Part shown: piece after piece, positions 1 through 9,292 of the stretch
Numbering within the stretch: position 1 is the stretch's first letter
How the letters are laid out: every line of letters begins with the position of its first letter
Assembly (NCBI RefSeq): GCF_000224415.1
Contig: NZ_AFXQ01000013.1
Location: 1-64,000 of the forward strand
Source: Citricoccus sp. CH26A
GTDB lineage: Bacteria; Actinomycetota; Actinomycetes; Actinomycetales; Micrococcaceae
DNA: 64,000 bases
Reading direction: 5' to 3'
Translations under genes and position numbers: made by a program
The notes under the pieces: generated by a model
Seen by the model: only the letters and a program-made list of their open reading frames with translations
The model's database searches: none
Told to the model about the DNA's origin: nothing

Positions 1-1270
1 GGACGAGCGGACCCGGCAGCAGGTGCCGATCCCCGGTCCGGACGGCACCCGCGGGCCGATGCCCCGCTGGGCCGAGCCGCTGGAGCTGGTCTCCCAGCGC
101 CCGCACGGCCCGGCCCCGGTGTTCGCCGAGTGCACCGACGACGAGGCCGAGGCCGGCTGGGTCGCGGCCCAGGTGAGGACGCTGCTGGACGAGGGGATCA
201 CCGCCGCGGAGATCGCCGTGCTGTTCCGCACCAACGGGCAGTCCCAGGCCCTCGAGCAGGCCCTCGCCGCCGCCGGCATCGGCTACCAGTTGCGCGGCGG
301 GGAGCGGTTCTTCTCTCGCCGCGAGGTGCGCGACGGCATCCTGCAGCTCCGCGCGGCGGCCCGTTCCGCCCAGGACGTGGCGGGGGACCAGGTGCCCGGC
401 AGGGTGAGGGACGTGCTGGCCTCGCTGGGCTTCACGGAGACCGCCCCGCAGGCCTCCGGCGCGGTGCGGGAGAAGTGGGAGTCCCTCAACGCCCTGGTCG
501 CCCTGTCCGAGGAGCTGGCCGCCGCGCGCGGAGACCAGTTCACGCTGACGGACCTGGTCGCCGAACTGGACGAGCGGGCCGCCAGCCAGCACGCCCCCAC
601 CGTCCAGGGTGTCACCCTCGCGTCCCTGCACTCCGCCAAGGGCCTGGAGTGGGACGCCGTGTTCCTGGTCGGACTGTCCGAGGGCCTGATGCCCATCAGC
701 TTCGCCCAGACCCAGGAGGACATCGACGAGGAACGGCGGCTGTTGTACGTGGGCATCACCCGGGCCCGGCTGCGGTTGTTCCTGACCTGGACCCTGGCCC
801 GCGGCACCGGAGGGCGCTCCACCCGCAAGCCGTCCCGGTTCCTCGAGGCGCTGGACCCGGAGGCCGGATCCCGGCACGGGGCCCAGTCCCGACGCCGGCC
901 CTCCGGTGCGGGCGGGAACGGCACCGGCCCCCGGGGCAACGGCCGCAAGCGCTCGCAACCGGCACTCTGCCGCACGTGCGGGGCCCTGTTGGAGACCGGC
1001 GCAGAGCGGAAGACCGGCCGCTGCCTGGACTGCCCGGCCACCTACGACGAGGCCATGTTCGAGGAGCTCAAGGCCTGGCGGTTGTCCACCTCCCAGGCGG
1101 CCTCCCTGCCGGCCTTCGTGGTGTTCACGGACGCCACCCTCGTGGCGATCGCCGAGGCCGCCCCGAAGACCCCGGCCGAGCTGCTGCGGATCCCCGGGGT
1201 CGGCCGGTCCAAGCTGGAGAAGTACGGCCAGGACGTACTGGAACTGGTCAACGGGGCCACGCCGGCCTGA
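1..1270 (+). CDS. uvrD2: UvrD-family 3'-5' DNA helicase with HRDC domain (UvrD2), 3' part
   Basis: This is the C-terminal part of a superfamily 1 DNA helicase; the start lies before the window. The frame is open from base 2. The UvrD C-terminal helicase motifs are visible: TLASLHSAKGLEWD near bases 613-655 and EERRLLYVGITRAR near bases 730-772. A Gly/Arg linker follows, then a CxxC...CxxC pair (CRTCG, CLDC; bases 967-1035). An HRDC-type domain with a RIPGVGRSKLEKYG motif closes the protein (about bases 1040-1255). The HRDC domain plus four-cysteine module is the mark of actinobacterial UvrD2 rather than UvrD1/PcrA. The stop at 1268-1270 directly abuts the stop of the minus-strand gene that follows. 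The family unwinds DNA using ATP in repair and replication. Confidence 0.93.
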   Translation, partial: DERTRQQVPIPGPDGTRGPMPRWAEPLELVSQRPHGPAPVFAECTDDEAEAGWVAAQVRTLLDEGITAAEIAVLFRTNGQSQALEQALAAAGIGYQLRGGERFFSRREVRDGILQLRAAARSAQDVAGDQVPGRVRDVLASLGFTETAPQASGAVREKWESLNALVALSEELAAARGDQFTLTDLVAELDERAASQHAPTVQGVTLASLHSAKGLEWDAVFLVGLSEGLMPISFAQTQEDIDEERRLLYVGITRARLRLFLTWTLARGTGGRSTRKPSRFLEALDPEAGSRHGAQSRRRPSGAGGNGTGPRGNGRKRSQPALCRTCGALLETGAERKTGRCLDCPATYDEAMFEELKAWRLSTSQAASLPAFVVFTDATLVAIAEAAPKTPAELLRIPGVGRSKLEKYGQDVLELVNGATPA

Positions 1271-2314
1271 TCACCCGGGGACGGCCGCCCCGGTGACGCA
1301 CCCGCAGTCCCGGTGCGGGGGCACCGTCAGGGTGTCCACCCGGCCCGAGGCGGCCTGCAGGTGCAGCATCGTGCCGTCCATGACCGCTCCGGTGTCGATC
1401 CACTGCAACAGCTGCCGTGCCGCCAGGGCGCCGGCGGCCGCGGCCAGGGCGAGGTCCTCCCGGCCGGCTCGTGCCGCCAGCAGCGCGTCGGTCCGCGTGG
1501 AGCGCAGGGGATCCGTGGCCGCCGCTGCCAGGTCCCAGCACAGCGGGCAGCCGGTCGCCCCGGGCGCGCACCACGGTCCGACCAGCACGTCGTCGTCCCG
1601 GACCACGACCGGCAGCAGCGGGTGGTCGGCCGCGCGGGCCAGGGCCACGGCCTCGAGGTCGACCGCGCCGAGGGTGACCAGCACGGTGACGTCGCCGCCC
1701 GGTCCCGGCCTGGCCGGGGACGTGAGTGGCAGGACGACGGGGTCGAGGCCGACGTCGTCGATGCGCCGGGCCAGGGCCATCGGACGGATCCGCCCCAGGT
1801 CGGCGGGCAGGTACCCGGTGCCCAGGTCCCCGGTGACCACCTCGGTGCAGTCCCACAGGACCAGCCGGCCGACACCGGCGGCGGCCAGGCTGCGCGCGAC
1901 GGCCGCGCCGGTCCGGCCCAGTCCGAGGACCTGTGCACCGGCCCGGCGCCGCCGGGCCACGATCTGGGCGGCCCGCTCCCGGGAGTCCACCGGACCGTGG
2001 TCGACGGCCAGGGCGGTGGCGACGTCCTGGGCGAGGACGTCTGCGGCATGACCGGGGCCGGTACCGGCCGGGGAGGGGTGCCGGTGCAGGAAGCCCTCCA
2101 GCGACGAGACCAGCGCCCGGGCCTCCGCGGGGTCCAGCCCGCAGCTGCGCACCACGTCCGGTTCCCGGCCGTCCTCGATCCCGGACTGCAGCCGGTCCAG
2201 GAACGCGAGGACCTCGGGCGAACAGCCGGACAGCTGGGTGGACCCCGTGCCGGATCCGATCTGGACGGCGTCCGGTGTCAGGCGGACCAGGGACAGGCCG
2301 GGGTTCAGGCGCAT
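1271..2314 (-). CDS. ThiF/E1-like adenylyltransferase-fold protein
   Basis: A 347-residue protein with a Rossmann-type ThiF/MoeB/E1 core. The glycine-rich loop is VLGLGRTGAAVARSL (residues 129-143), followed by an acidic residue at the end of strand 2 (LWDCTEV). A likely zinc site is formed by CPLC (256-259) and CGC (337-339). The N-terminal 110 residues look like the leader-binding or wHTH-type region seen in actinobacterial ThiF-like proteins. ATG at 2314 is preceded by GAGGAG at good spacing. ThiF enzymes adenylate a ubiquitin-like or peptide C-terminus, but no partner gene is visible here, so the substrate is unknown. A related gene lies next to uvrD2 in mycobacteria (Rv3196, from memory). 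Stops of uvrD2 and this gene are directly adjacent. Confidence 0.75.
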   Translation of the reverse strand: MRLNPGLSLVRLTPDAVQIGSGTGSTQLSGCSPEVLAFLDRLQSGIEDGREPDVVRSCGLDPAEARALVSSLEGFLHRHPSPAGTGPGHAADVLAQDVATALAVDHGPVDSRERAAQIVARRRRAGAQVLGLGRTGAAVARSLAAAGVGRLVLWDCTEVVTGDLGTGYLPADLGRIRPMALARRIDDVGLDPVVLPLTSPARPGPGGDVTVLVTLGAVDLEAVALARAADHPLLPVVVRDDDVLVGPWCAPGATGCPLCWDLAAAATDPLRSTRTDALLAARAGREDLALAAAAGALAARQLLQWIDTGAVMDGTMLHLQAASGRVDTLTVPPHRDCGCVTGAAVPG

Positions 2315-2438
2315 GGGACTCCTCGGGTGACCAGGCGGGGCTGGGGGCGTCAGCCCATCGTGACACCACAGCGGCCGACCGCGGCGGGGTTGTCCACAAC
2401 CCTCCCCGCGGGTCGCCGGGTCGGCCGGCGCGCGACGG

Positions 2439-2444
2439 CAGAAT
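2439..2444 (+). promoter_or_regulatory. -10-like CAGAAT, leaderless geometry
   Basis: CAGAAT ends 6 nt before the ATG at 2451. No Shine-Dalgarno is present between them, so the transcript may begin at the start codon. Confidence 0.4.
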
Positions 2445-2450
2445 GGACCC

Positions 2451-3077
2451 ATGACCTCGACGCGCGGACGACGCCCCGCCGGCCCCGCCCGGCCCACCCG
2501 CCAGACCCTGGACCTGGAGGTGGACGGCACCCCGGTGCGCCTGGTGCGCTCGGCCCGGCGCACCCGGACCATCTCGGCGTCCTGGCGGGACGGGCGGCTG
2601 CAGGTGTCCGTGCCCATGGGGCTGGCCTCCGCGGAGGAACACGAGTGGGCGCGCAGGATGATCCGCAAGGTGGAGGCACGCCGGCCGCAGGGCCCGGCCT
2701 CGGACGGAGAGCTGCTGGCCCGCGCCCGGGCGCTGGCCGGCCGGTACCTGGAGGGACGGGTGGACCCGCGCGAGGTCGTCTGGTCCGCCCGGCAGCAGCG
2801 GCGCTGGGGGTCGTGCACGCCCAGCACCGGCCGCATCCGGTTGTCCACGGAACTGGCGGACATGCCCGGCTGGGTCCTGGACGGGGTGATCATCCATGAA
2901 CTGGCACACCTGGAGCACGCCAACCACACGGCGGCGTTCCACGCCCTGGCGGATCGTTACCCGAGGCAGCGCGAGGCCATGGCCTTCCTGTCCGGGGTCA
3001 GTTTCGCGACCGGCCGGGGCCTGTCCGCCCCGGACGGGGAGCCGGACGGCCCGGACGGGGACGAGGCCGGAGGCTAA
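2451..3077 (+). CDS. YgjP-type (DUF45/M48-like) zinc metallopeptidase
   Basis: A 208-residue protein of the YgjP/DUF45 family. The metal-binding motif HELAHLEHANHTAAF contains HExxH with a third histidine downstream. The family's RRWGSC sequence occurs just before it, near residues 119-124. The family resembles M48/M76 metallopeptidases and the SprT group; E. coli YgjP has no firmly assigned substrate. No signal peptide or membrane segment is visible, so it is probably cytosolic. The C-terminal 20 residues are acidic and Gly/Pro-rich. Its stop codon overlaps the stop of the convergent DUF2342 gene by 4 bases (3074-3077). Confidence 0.85.
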   Translation: MTSTRGRRPAGPARPTRQTLDLEVDGTPVRLVRSARRTRTISASWRDGRLQVSVPMGLASAEEHEWARRMIRKVEARRPQGPASDGELLARARALAGRYLEGRVDPREVVWSARQQRRWGSCTPSTGRIRLSTELADMPGWVLDGVIIHELAHLEHANHTAAFHALADRYPRQREAMAFLSGVSFATGRGLSAPDGEPDGPDGDEAGG

Positions 3078-4567
3078 CCCGCCGAGGGGCGGTTCCCGGG
3101 CTGGCCGGAATCGTCCGGGCCGCCGGTGTCCTCGCCGCGGTCCTGGTCGCCCCGGCCGTCATGGTCGTCGTATCCGCCCTCGAGCAGCTTGCGCAGGTCG
3201 TCGTCGAAACCGGCCGCCGCCTGTTCGCGCTTCTCGCGCCGGGCAACGTACCCGGCCGGGTCGTCGAGGTCCTCGCCGGTGGGCTGCAGTTCGGGGTGTC
3301 GCCAGATGTCGTCCCGGTACGCCCGGCCCTTCTCGGCCCCGATGGTCTCCCACAGGGTGGCCGCCTCCCGCAGGCGGCGGGGGCGCAGGTCGAGACCGAC
3401 CAGTGCCCCGAAGGCGTGCTCGGCGGGTCCGCCGGTGGCCCTGCGGCGGTTGATCGTCTCCCGCAGCGCGTTCGCCGCGTCCAGCGGGGCGGCCGCCTCG
3501 GTGACCACCACGTCCACCCAGCCCTCGATGAGCGCCAGGGTCGTCTCCAGCCGGTCCAGGGCCGCCTTCTGGGGGCCGGTGGGCTCGGGGATGAAGGACG
3601 CCCCTGAGAACGCCGCCTGCATGGACTCCGGGTCCGTCGGGTCGATCGACCGCGCGGCCTCCTCGATCCGGGACATGTCGATGTGGATCCCGGCCGCGTA
3701 CTGCTCGATGGCCGCGTACAGGTCCCGCTCCAGCCACGGGGAGTGGACGAACAGGCGCATGCGGGCGACCTCACGCAGGGCGAGGTAGATCCGGATCTGG
3801 TCGTCCGGGACCTGCAGGCCGTCGCCGAACTCCTCGATGTTCACCGGCACCATGGCCAGCTGGTGGCCCGCCACGGGGAAGCCGGAATCGGTGCCGGAGA
3901 GGACCTCCTGGGCCAGCGCCCCGACCGCCTGGCCGAGCTGGAGGCCGAACATGGTGCCGCCGAGGTTCTTGAGCATCGGCTGCAGGCCGCCCAGCATGCC
4001 CTGCATCTCCTCCGGCACCTGGCCCGGGAGTTGTTCGTTCATCACCCGGGTCATCGCCTCGGACATGGACACGGCCACGGGCTCGGTCAGCCGGCGCCAG
4101 GTGTCCATGGAGGCCTCCACCCACTCGGCACGGGACCAGGCCTTGCCCAGCAGGCCCGTCGACTCGATCTCGGTGGTGCCGTCCAGCCAGAGTTCGGCCA
4201 GCCGCAACGCCTCGTCGATCTCCCGCCGCGCGAACGTGCCGACGGTGGGGTCCTGGCCGGCGACGGCCTGGCGGGCCGACTGGCGGGCGAGGGTCCAGTT
4301 CACCGGGCCGTCCTCGGGGGAGGACTGCATCATGGCCTGGAACTGCTGCATCATCTGGCCCATCATGGCCGGGTCGAGCTGCGAGGGGTCGAACGGCAGC
4401 CCGCCGGGCATGCCGCCCGGGCCGGCGCCCGGTCCGCCACCCATCCCGCCGAGGGCGCGGCGCAGCTCCTCGGGGTCCGGACCGTCGCCGCCGAACATCC
4501 GGCGGAGCATCTCGGACAGCGGGTCGTCTCCGTCGGAGGAACCGGGGCCGTTGGGGGGATTCGTCAT
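3074..4567 (-). CDS. DUF2342 zincin-like protein
   Basis: A 497-residue protein of the DUF2342 family (zinc-dependent metalloprotease-like, formerly annotated as putative hydrolase or F420-biosynthesis associated). The N-terminus is low complexity, Gly/Met/Pro-rich (to about residue 75). The conserved core includes LGQAVGALAQEVLSGTD and YLALREVARMRLFVHSPWLE. Many homologues, as I recall them, have His where this protein has Arg-Met after REVA, so a HExxH-like site is not obvious here. The C-terminal tail is acidic and disordered. ATG at 4567 is supported by a TACTCT hexamer 7 nt upstream. Homologues sit beside PDZ-Lon-like and UPF0182 genes, as here (Rv3195-like order). The function is not established. 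Confidence 0.82.
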   Translation of the reverse strand: MTNPPNGPGSSDGDDPLSEMLRRMFGGDGPDPEELRRALGGMGGGPGAGPGGMPGGLPFDPSQLDPAMMGQMMQQFQAMMQSSPEDGPVNWTLARQSARQAVAGQDPTVGTFARREIDEALRLAELWLDGTTEIESTGLLGKAWSRAEWVEASMDTWRRLTEPVAVSMSEAMTRVMNEQLPGQVPEEMQGMLGGLQPMLKNLGGTMFGLQLGQAVGALAQEVLSGTDSGFPVAGHQLAMVPVNIEEFGDGLQVPDDQIRIYLALREVARMRLFVHSPWLERDLYAAIEQYAAGIHIDMSRIEEAARSIDPTDPESMQAAFSGASFIPEPTGPQKAALDRLETTLALIEGWVDVVVTEAAAPLDAANALRETINRRRATGGPAEHAFGALVGLDLRPRRLREAATLWETIGAEKGRAYRDDIWRHPELQPTGEDLDDPAGYVARREKREQAAAGFDDDLRKLLEGGYDDHDGRGDQDRGEDTGGPDDSGQPGNRPSAG

Positions 4568-4574
4568 GGCCACC

Positions 4575-4580
4575 AGAGTA
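4575..4580 (-). promoter_or_regulatory. -10-like TACTCT, leaderless geometry
   Basis: Read on the minus strand, TACTCT ends 7 nt before the ATG at 4567, with no ribosome-binding site between. A further TAGAAT on the plus strand (4654-4659) may serve the divergent protease gene. Confidence 0.45.
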
Positions 4581-4768
4581 TCCGCGCCAAAGGCCCGTGT
4601 CCGCAGCGCACGCACCGGTTCACTGTGGGCGCACAGCCGGCGTGCCGCACCCCCTAGAATGAAGTGCAGACCAGAGCCTCCCGGACCCGTCCGGGAGGCC
4701 CGCCCCTGCCACCCGGACGGTGCACGCCGCCATCCGGTGCAGTAGCCCATGAAGACAGGTGCCCCGCC

Positions 4769-5905
4769 GTGCGAGAGAACGGACACCCGCCGACGACGCC
4801 GTCGGCCGCGCCCGGATCCGACGCCCCGGTCTCCTTCGCCCAGGCCGCGCGACGCTCCCGGGCCTCGCGCCGTCGTCGCCGGCTGACGATCGTCTCCGGG
4901 GGCCTGGCCGGGATCCTGACCCTCACGGCGCTGGCACTGCCCACCCCCTACATCGTCGAGTCGCCCGGCCCCACCTTCAATACCATCGGAGAGCATGACG
5001 GCTCGCCCGTGATCACCGTGGACGGCGCCCGGACCTATCCCACCGACGGCGCCCTGGACCTGACCACCGTCTACGTGTCCGGGCCGCCGACCGGATGGAC
5101 CACCTTCCTGGACGTGGTCGCCAGCTGGGCCGACCCCACCCAGACGCTGATCCCCAGCGAACTCGTCTACCCCTCCGGCACCACGTCCGAGGAGGTCACC
5201 GAGGAGAACGACCTGGCGATGACCACCTCGCAGAACTGGGCCGTGGCCGCCGCGCTCGAGAACCTGGGGATCGACTACCGGCAGCAACTGTTCGTGGCGG
5301 ACTTCGCCCCGGAGTCCCAGGCGACCGGGGTGCTGCGAGCCGGGGACCAGCTCGTCTCCGCCGGTGGCGTCGAGGTGACCGGGCTCGAGGGACTGAAGGA
5401 CCAGCTCAACCGGTCCGACGGGCACACCGTCGACCTGGGGATCGTCCGCGACGGGACCGGGAGCACCGTCCAGGTCCCGGTGTACCCCGGACCGGACGGC
5501 AGCTGGCTGCTGGGCGTCTACCTGGACTCCGACTTCGAGTTCCCGGTGGACGTGACGATCTCCCTGGAGGACGTGGGCGGCCCCAGCGCCGGGATGATGT
5601 TCGCCCTGGGGATCATCGACGAGATGACCCCGGGCGCGATGACCGGGGGCCGGCACGTCGCCGGCACCGGCACCATCGACCCCGACGGCACCGTGGGGGA
5701 GATCGGCGGCATCGTGCAGAAGGTGGCCGGGGCCCGCGAGGCCGGCGCCGAGCACTTCCTCGCCCCGGCCGGCAACTGCGAGGTGCTGGCAGGACGGGTC
5801 CCGGAGGGCATCGACGTGTACGCGGTGGGCACCCTGGACGAGGCCAGGTCCGCCGTGGAGGCCCTCGGCAAGGGGCAGGCACCGCGTGCCCCGGCCTGTG
5901 GCTGA
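4769..5905 (+). CDS. Membrane-anchored PDZ-Lon-like (YlbL-type) serine protease
   Basis: A 378-residue protein from GTG 4769. It has a basic N-terminus (RRSRASRRRRR), one membrane segment (about residues 40-60), a PDZ domain (about 175-240) and a Lon-type S16 catalytic domain. The Ser-Lys dyad is visible: S273 in DVGGPSAGMM and K318 in GGIVQKVAGA. There is no AAA+ ATPase domain, as usual for the YlbL/Rv3194c group, so substrates are probably recognised through the PDZ domain outside the membrane. The start is uncertain: the frame is open upstream, and GTG 4769 was chosen because it precedes the basic stretch at a sensible distance. A UPF0182 membrane protein follows 66 bp downstream, a pairing conserved in Actinobacteria. 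Confidence 0.88.
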   Translation: MRENGHPPTTPSAAPGSDAPVSFAQAARRSRASRRRRRLTIVSGGLAGILTLTALALPTPYIVESPGPTFNTIGEHDGSPVITVDGARTYPTDGALDLTTVYVSGPPTGWTTFLDVVASWADPTQTLIPSELVYPSGTTSEEVTEENDLAMTTSQNWAVAAALENLGIDYRQQLFVADFAPESQATGVLRAGDQLVSAGGVEVTGLEGLKDQLNRSDGHTVDLGIVRDGTGSTVQVPVYPGPDGSWLLGVYLDSDFEFPVDVTISLEDVGGPSAGMMFALGIIDEMTPGAMTGGRHVAGTGTIDPDGTVGEIGGIVQKVAGAREAGAEHFLAPAGNCEVLAGRVPEGIDVYAVGTLDEARSAVEALGKGQAPRAPACG

Positions 5906-5971
5906 GGTGCGGGTGAGGACTTGGACAACTGGAGACGAAGTGCGCCGGTCGGCGCAGAGGGGTAAGGGCAC

Positions 5972-8900
5972 GTGAGTTTCGGACAAGGGTTTGGCGGTCT
6001 CTTCGGGGGACCTGACGATGGACGCGGTGGCGACCGCGGCCCGGGCGGTCCGGGTGGACTGTTCGGCGGCGGGGCGTCCGGCCCGGGCAGGCCGGGTGGC
6101 CCCGGCCGTCCCGGTGAGCCCGGCGGCGGCAATGAGGCCGGTGCCTCCGGTCCCGGCGGGCGGCCCACCGGGCCACGGCGCCCCTCGGCGCTGGTGCTCA
6201 CGATCGTGGTGGTCGCCGCGCTCGCGGTGCTGTTCATGTTCTTCGCCGGCATCTACGCGGATGTCCTCTGGTACAACCAGATCGGGTACTCCGAGGTCTT
6301 CTGGACGGAGATCTGGACGCGGGCGGCCCTGTTCCTGATCGGCGGTGCCATCATGGGCGCCGCCGTGTGGCTGTCCATGTGGCTGGCCTGGCGCAGGCGG
6401 CCGCAGAACCTGCACACCCAGACCCGGGACAGCCTGGCCCAGTACCAGCGGCAGCTGGAGCCGATGCGGCGCCTGGTCTTCATCGGCATCCCCGTGGTGA
6501 TCGGCTTCTTCGCCGGGTCCGCCGCGATGAACGCCTGGCAGGACGTGCTGCTGTTCTTCAACCAGGTGCCCTATGCCGGGGCACCCGGGGAGGCGGTCAC
6601 GGATCCCGAGTTCGGGCTGAACTACACCTTCTACATGGCCACGCTGCCCTTCCTGGGCCTCGTGGTCGGCTACCTGATCTCGGTGGTGCTGATCGCGGGC
6701 ATCGCCGGGCTGCTGGTGCACTACCTCTACGGCAGCGTCCGGGTGAAGGAGCAGGGCGGGGTCGTCATCGAGCGCCCGGCCCGCGTGCACATCGCCGTCT
6801 TCGCCGCGCTGTTCCTGCTGCTGCAGGCGGCCAACTACTGGCTCAACCGCTACCGGACCCTGCAGTCGCAGGACGGCACCTGGGCCGGGGCCATGTACAC
6901 GGACGTCAACGCCGTGATCCCCACCTCCACGATCCTGGCCGTGGCCGCCCTGCTGGTGGCCGTCCTGTTCGTCGTCACCGCCTTCTCCGGCCGGTGGCGG
7001 ATCTCCCTGGTCGGCACCGCGGTCCTGGTGGTCGCGGCCATCGTGGCCGGCGCCGCCTACCCGTTCCTCATCCAGGAGTACCAGGTCAAGCCCTCCGAGG
7101 AGACCCTCGAGCAGGACTACATCGCCCGGAACATCGAGCACACGCGTGAGGCCTACGGGCTCTCGGCGGTGGAGGCCACGCAGTATGCCGGCTCCACCGA
7201 CGCCCAGGCGGGCAGCCTCGAGGGCGAGGCCGAGAACACGGAGAACGTCCGCCTGATGGACCCGAACCTGCTCTCGCGCACGTTCGGCCAGCTCCAGCAG
7301 TTCCGGCCGTACTACTACTTCCCGGACACCCTGCACGTGGATCGCTACGACGTCGAGGGCGAGAAGCAGGACACCATCATCTCGGTGCGCGACGTCAACG
7401 TGGACCCGACGTCCTCGTGGGTGAACCAGCACATCATCTATACCCACGGGTACGGCGTGGTCGCCGCGGATGCCTCCGAGGTCGCCGCGGGTGGCCGTCC
7501 CTCCTTCCTGCTCTCCGGCATCCCCACCAAGGGCGTGCTGGGCGACGACACGAGCTACGAGCCGCGCATCTACTTCGGCACGAACTCGCCGAGCTACTCG
7601 ATCGTCGGGGCCCCCGAGGACGCCCCGGCGCGTGAGCGTGACCGGCCGCAGGACGCCAGCAGCGAGCAGGACACCAGCTACAGCTTCACCGGTGAGGGCG
7701 GACCGTCCGTGGGCGGGTTCTTCAACCAGCTGGTCTACGCCATCAAGTTCGGCTCCACGGAGATCCTGCTGTCCTCGGACGTGAACTCCGAGTCGCAGAT
7801 CCTCTACGACCGTGACCCGGTCGAGCGGATCGAGAAGGTGGCCCCGTACCTGACCGTCGACTCCAACGCCTACCCGGCGATCGTGGACGGGCGCGTGCAG
7901 TGGATCGTGGAGGGATACACCACCTCGGACTCCTTCCCGTACTCCACCGCGCAGCAGCTGGACTCCGCGACCCGGGACGCCCTCAACACGGACGCCGCGA
8001 CCAACCTCACCGGCCGGGTGAACTACATCCGCAACTCGGTGAAGGCCACCGTGGACGCCTATGACGGCTCCGTCACCCTGTACGCCTGGGACGAGGAGGA
8101 CCCGCTGCTGCAGGCCTGGCAGAAGGTCTACCCGACCTCCCTGCAGCCGTACTCGGAGATGAGCGCGAACCTCATGGACCACGTCCGCTACCCGGAGGAC
8201 ATGTTCAAGGTCCAGCGAGAGCTCCTGGGCCGCTACCACGTGACCAACCCGGTGGACTTCTACCAGAACAACGACGCCTGGTCCGTCCCGGCCGATCCGA
8301 CCCAGGACGACCCGACGGTCAAGCAGCCGCCCTACTACATGACCCTGCGGATGCCGGGCAAGGACGATCCGGCGTTCTCCCTGACCAGCAACTTCATCCC
8401 GCAGATCACCCAGGGCGCCCAGCAGCGCAACGTGCTGTACGGGTTCCTGTCCGCCAACGGTGACGCCGGCACCGGCAAGGACGGCGAGAAGGCCGAGGGC
8501 TACGGGCACCTGCAACTGCTCGAGCTGCCGCGCCAGACGGCCATCCCGGGACCGGGCCAGGCCCAGGCGAACTTCGACTCCAACGCCCAGGTCTCCCAGG
8601 AGCTGAACCTGCTGCGCCAGGGTGCCTCCGAGGTCATCAACGGCAACCTAATCACCCTGCCGGTGGCCGAGGGCATCCTCTACGTCCAGCCGGTCTACAT
8701 CCAGTCGACCGGCCCGACCTCCTATCCCACGCTGCGCAAGGTGCTGGTCGCCTTCGGCGAGGAGGTGGGCTTCGCCAACACCCTGGAGGAGGCCCTGGAC
8801 CAGGTGTTCGAGGGTGACTCCGGGGCCTCGACGGCCGACGGACAGGACCCCTCCACGGAACCCGGGGAGGGGGAGCCCGGCTCCCAGCCGCAGGCTCCGG

Positions 8901-9169
8901 AGAACCAGAGCGCGCAGGAGAAGCTCAGCCAGGCCCTGACGGACGCCAACGAGGCGATCCAGGCCTCCGAGGAGGCCCTGGCCTCGGGCGACTGGACAGC
9001 GTACGGCGAGGCGCAGGAGCGTCTCAACGACGCGCTGACGCGGGCGACGCAGGCGGATGACGAGATCCGCGGTGCGGCCCCGGACGACGCCCAGGGAGGC
9101 GAGGCGCCCGCCGAGGGTGCCGAGCAGCCCACGGACGGCGCCACGGAGGGTGCCGGCACCGAGGGCTGA
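5972..9169 (+). CDS. UPF0182 family integral membrane protein
   Basis: A 1065-residue protein of the UPF0182 family (Rv3193c-like), starting at GTG 5972. The first 70 residues are Gly/Pro-rich. About seven hydrophobic segments follow in residues 70-370, starting with LVLTIVVVAALAVLFMFFAG. A large, mostly soluble region fills residues 380-940, probably extracytoplasmic, with conserved stretches such as RPYYYFPD and the VNYIRNSVKATVDAYDG region. The C-terminal 100 residues are acidic and low complexity with a short helical segment. The role of the family is unknown. A strong 13-bp hairpin terminator (9195-9224) ends the transcript before tRNA-fMet. Confidence 0.92.
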   Translation: MSFGQGFGGLFGGPDDGRGGDRGPGGPGGLFGGGASGPGRPGGPGRPGEPGGGNEAGASGPGGRPTGPRRPSALVLTIVVVAALAVLFMFFAGIYADVLWYNQIGYSEVFWTEIWTRAALFLIGGAIMGAAVWLSMWLAWRRRPQNLHTQTRDSLAQYQRQLEPMRRLVFIGIPVVIGFFAGSAAMNAWQDVLLFFNQVPYAGAPGEAVTDPEFGLNYTFYMATLPFLGLVVGYLISVVLIAGIAGLLVHYLYGSVRVKEQGGVVIERPARVHIAVFAALFLLLQAANYWLNRYRTLQSQDGTWAGAMYTDVNAVIPTSTILAVAALLVAVLFVVTAFSGRWRISLVGTAVLVVAAIVAGAAYPFLIQEYQVKPSEETLEQDYIARNIEHTREAYGLSAVEATQYAGSTDAQAGSLEGEAENTENVRLMDPNLLSRTFGQLQQFRPYYYFPDTLHVDRYDVEGEKQDTIISVRDVNVDPTSSWVNQHIIYTHGYGVVAADASEVAAGGRPSFLLSGIPTKGVLGDDTSYEPRIYFGTNSPSYSIVGAPEDAPARERDRPQDASSEQDTSYSFTGEGGPSVGGFFNQLVYAIKFGSTEILLSSDVNSESQILYDRDPVERIEKVAPYLTVDSNAYPAIVDGRVQWIVEGYTTSDSFPYSTAQQLDSATRDALNTDAATNLTGRVNYIRNSVKATVDAYDGSVTLYAWDEEDPLLQAWQKVYPTSLQPYSEMSANLMDHVRYPEDMFKVQRELLGRYHVTNPVDFYQNNDAWSVPADPTQDDPTVKQPPYYMTLRMPGKDDPAFSLTSNFIPQITQGAQQRNVLYGFLSANGDAGTGKDGEKAEGYGHLQLLELPRQTAIPGPGQAQANFDSNAQVSQELNLLRQGASEVINGNLITLPVAEGILYVQPVYIQSTGPTSYPTLRKVLVAFGEEVGFANTLEEALDQVFEGDSGASTADGQDPSTEPGEGEPGSQPQAPENQSAQEKLSQALTDANEAIQASEEALASGDWTAYGEAQERLNDALTRATQADDEIRGAAPDDAQGGEAPAEGAEQPTDGATEGAGTEG

Positions 9170-9194
9170 CCGCGGTCTCCAGTGCACGCTCCGG

Positions 9195-9224
9195 CTTCGG
9201 GGGCAGGGAGACCTGCCCCCGAAG
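9195..9224 (+). terminator. Intrinsic terminator-like hairpin after the UPF0182 gene
   Basis: A perfect 13-bp stem (9195-9207 with 9212-9224) closes on a GAGA tetraloop, 26 bp after the stop. There is no U-tract, as usual in high-GC Actinobacteria. Confidence 0.7.
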
Positions 9225-9251
9225 TGGTCCCCGGGGCCCAGCGCCGCCGAT

Positions 9252-9280
9252 TTGAGTTCGCGCCGCATGGTCTGTATAGT
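9252..9280 (+). promoter_or_regulatory. Promoter of tRNA-fMet
   Basis: TTGAGT (9252-9257), a 17-bp spacer and TATAGT (9275-9280) form the best sigma-70-type promoter in the window. Transcription would start about 6 nt before the mature tRNA 5' end at 9293. Confidence 0.8.
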
Positions 9281-9292
9281 CGATGAAGTCGA

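Noticed and set aside
4664-4768. Upstream extension of the PDZ-Lon-like protease
   Set aside because: The extra 35 residues are Pro/Arg-rich without family similarity, and a candidate -10 (TAGAAT, 4654-4659) lies directly before them. GTG 4769 is preferred, though not proven.
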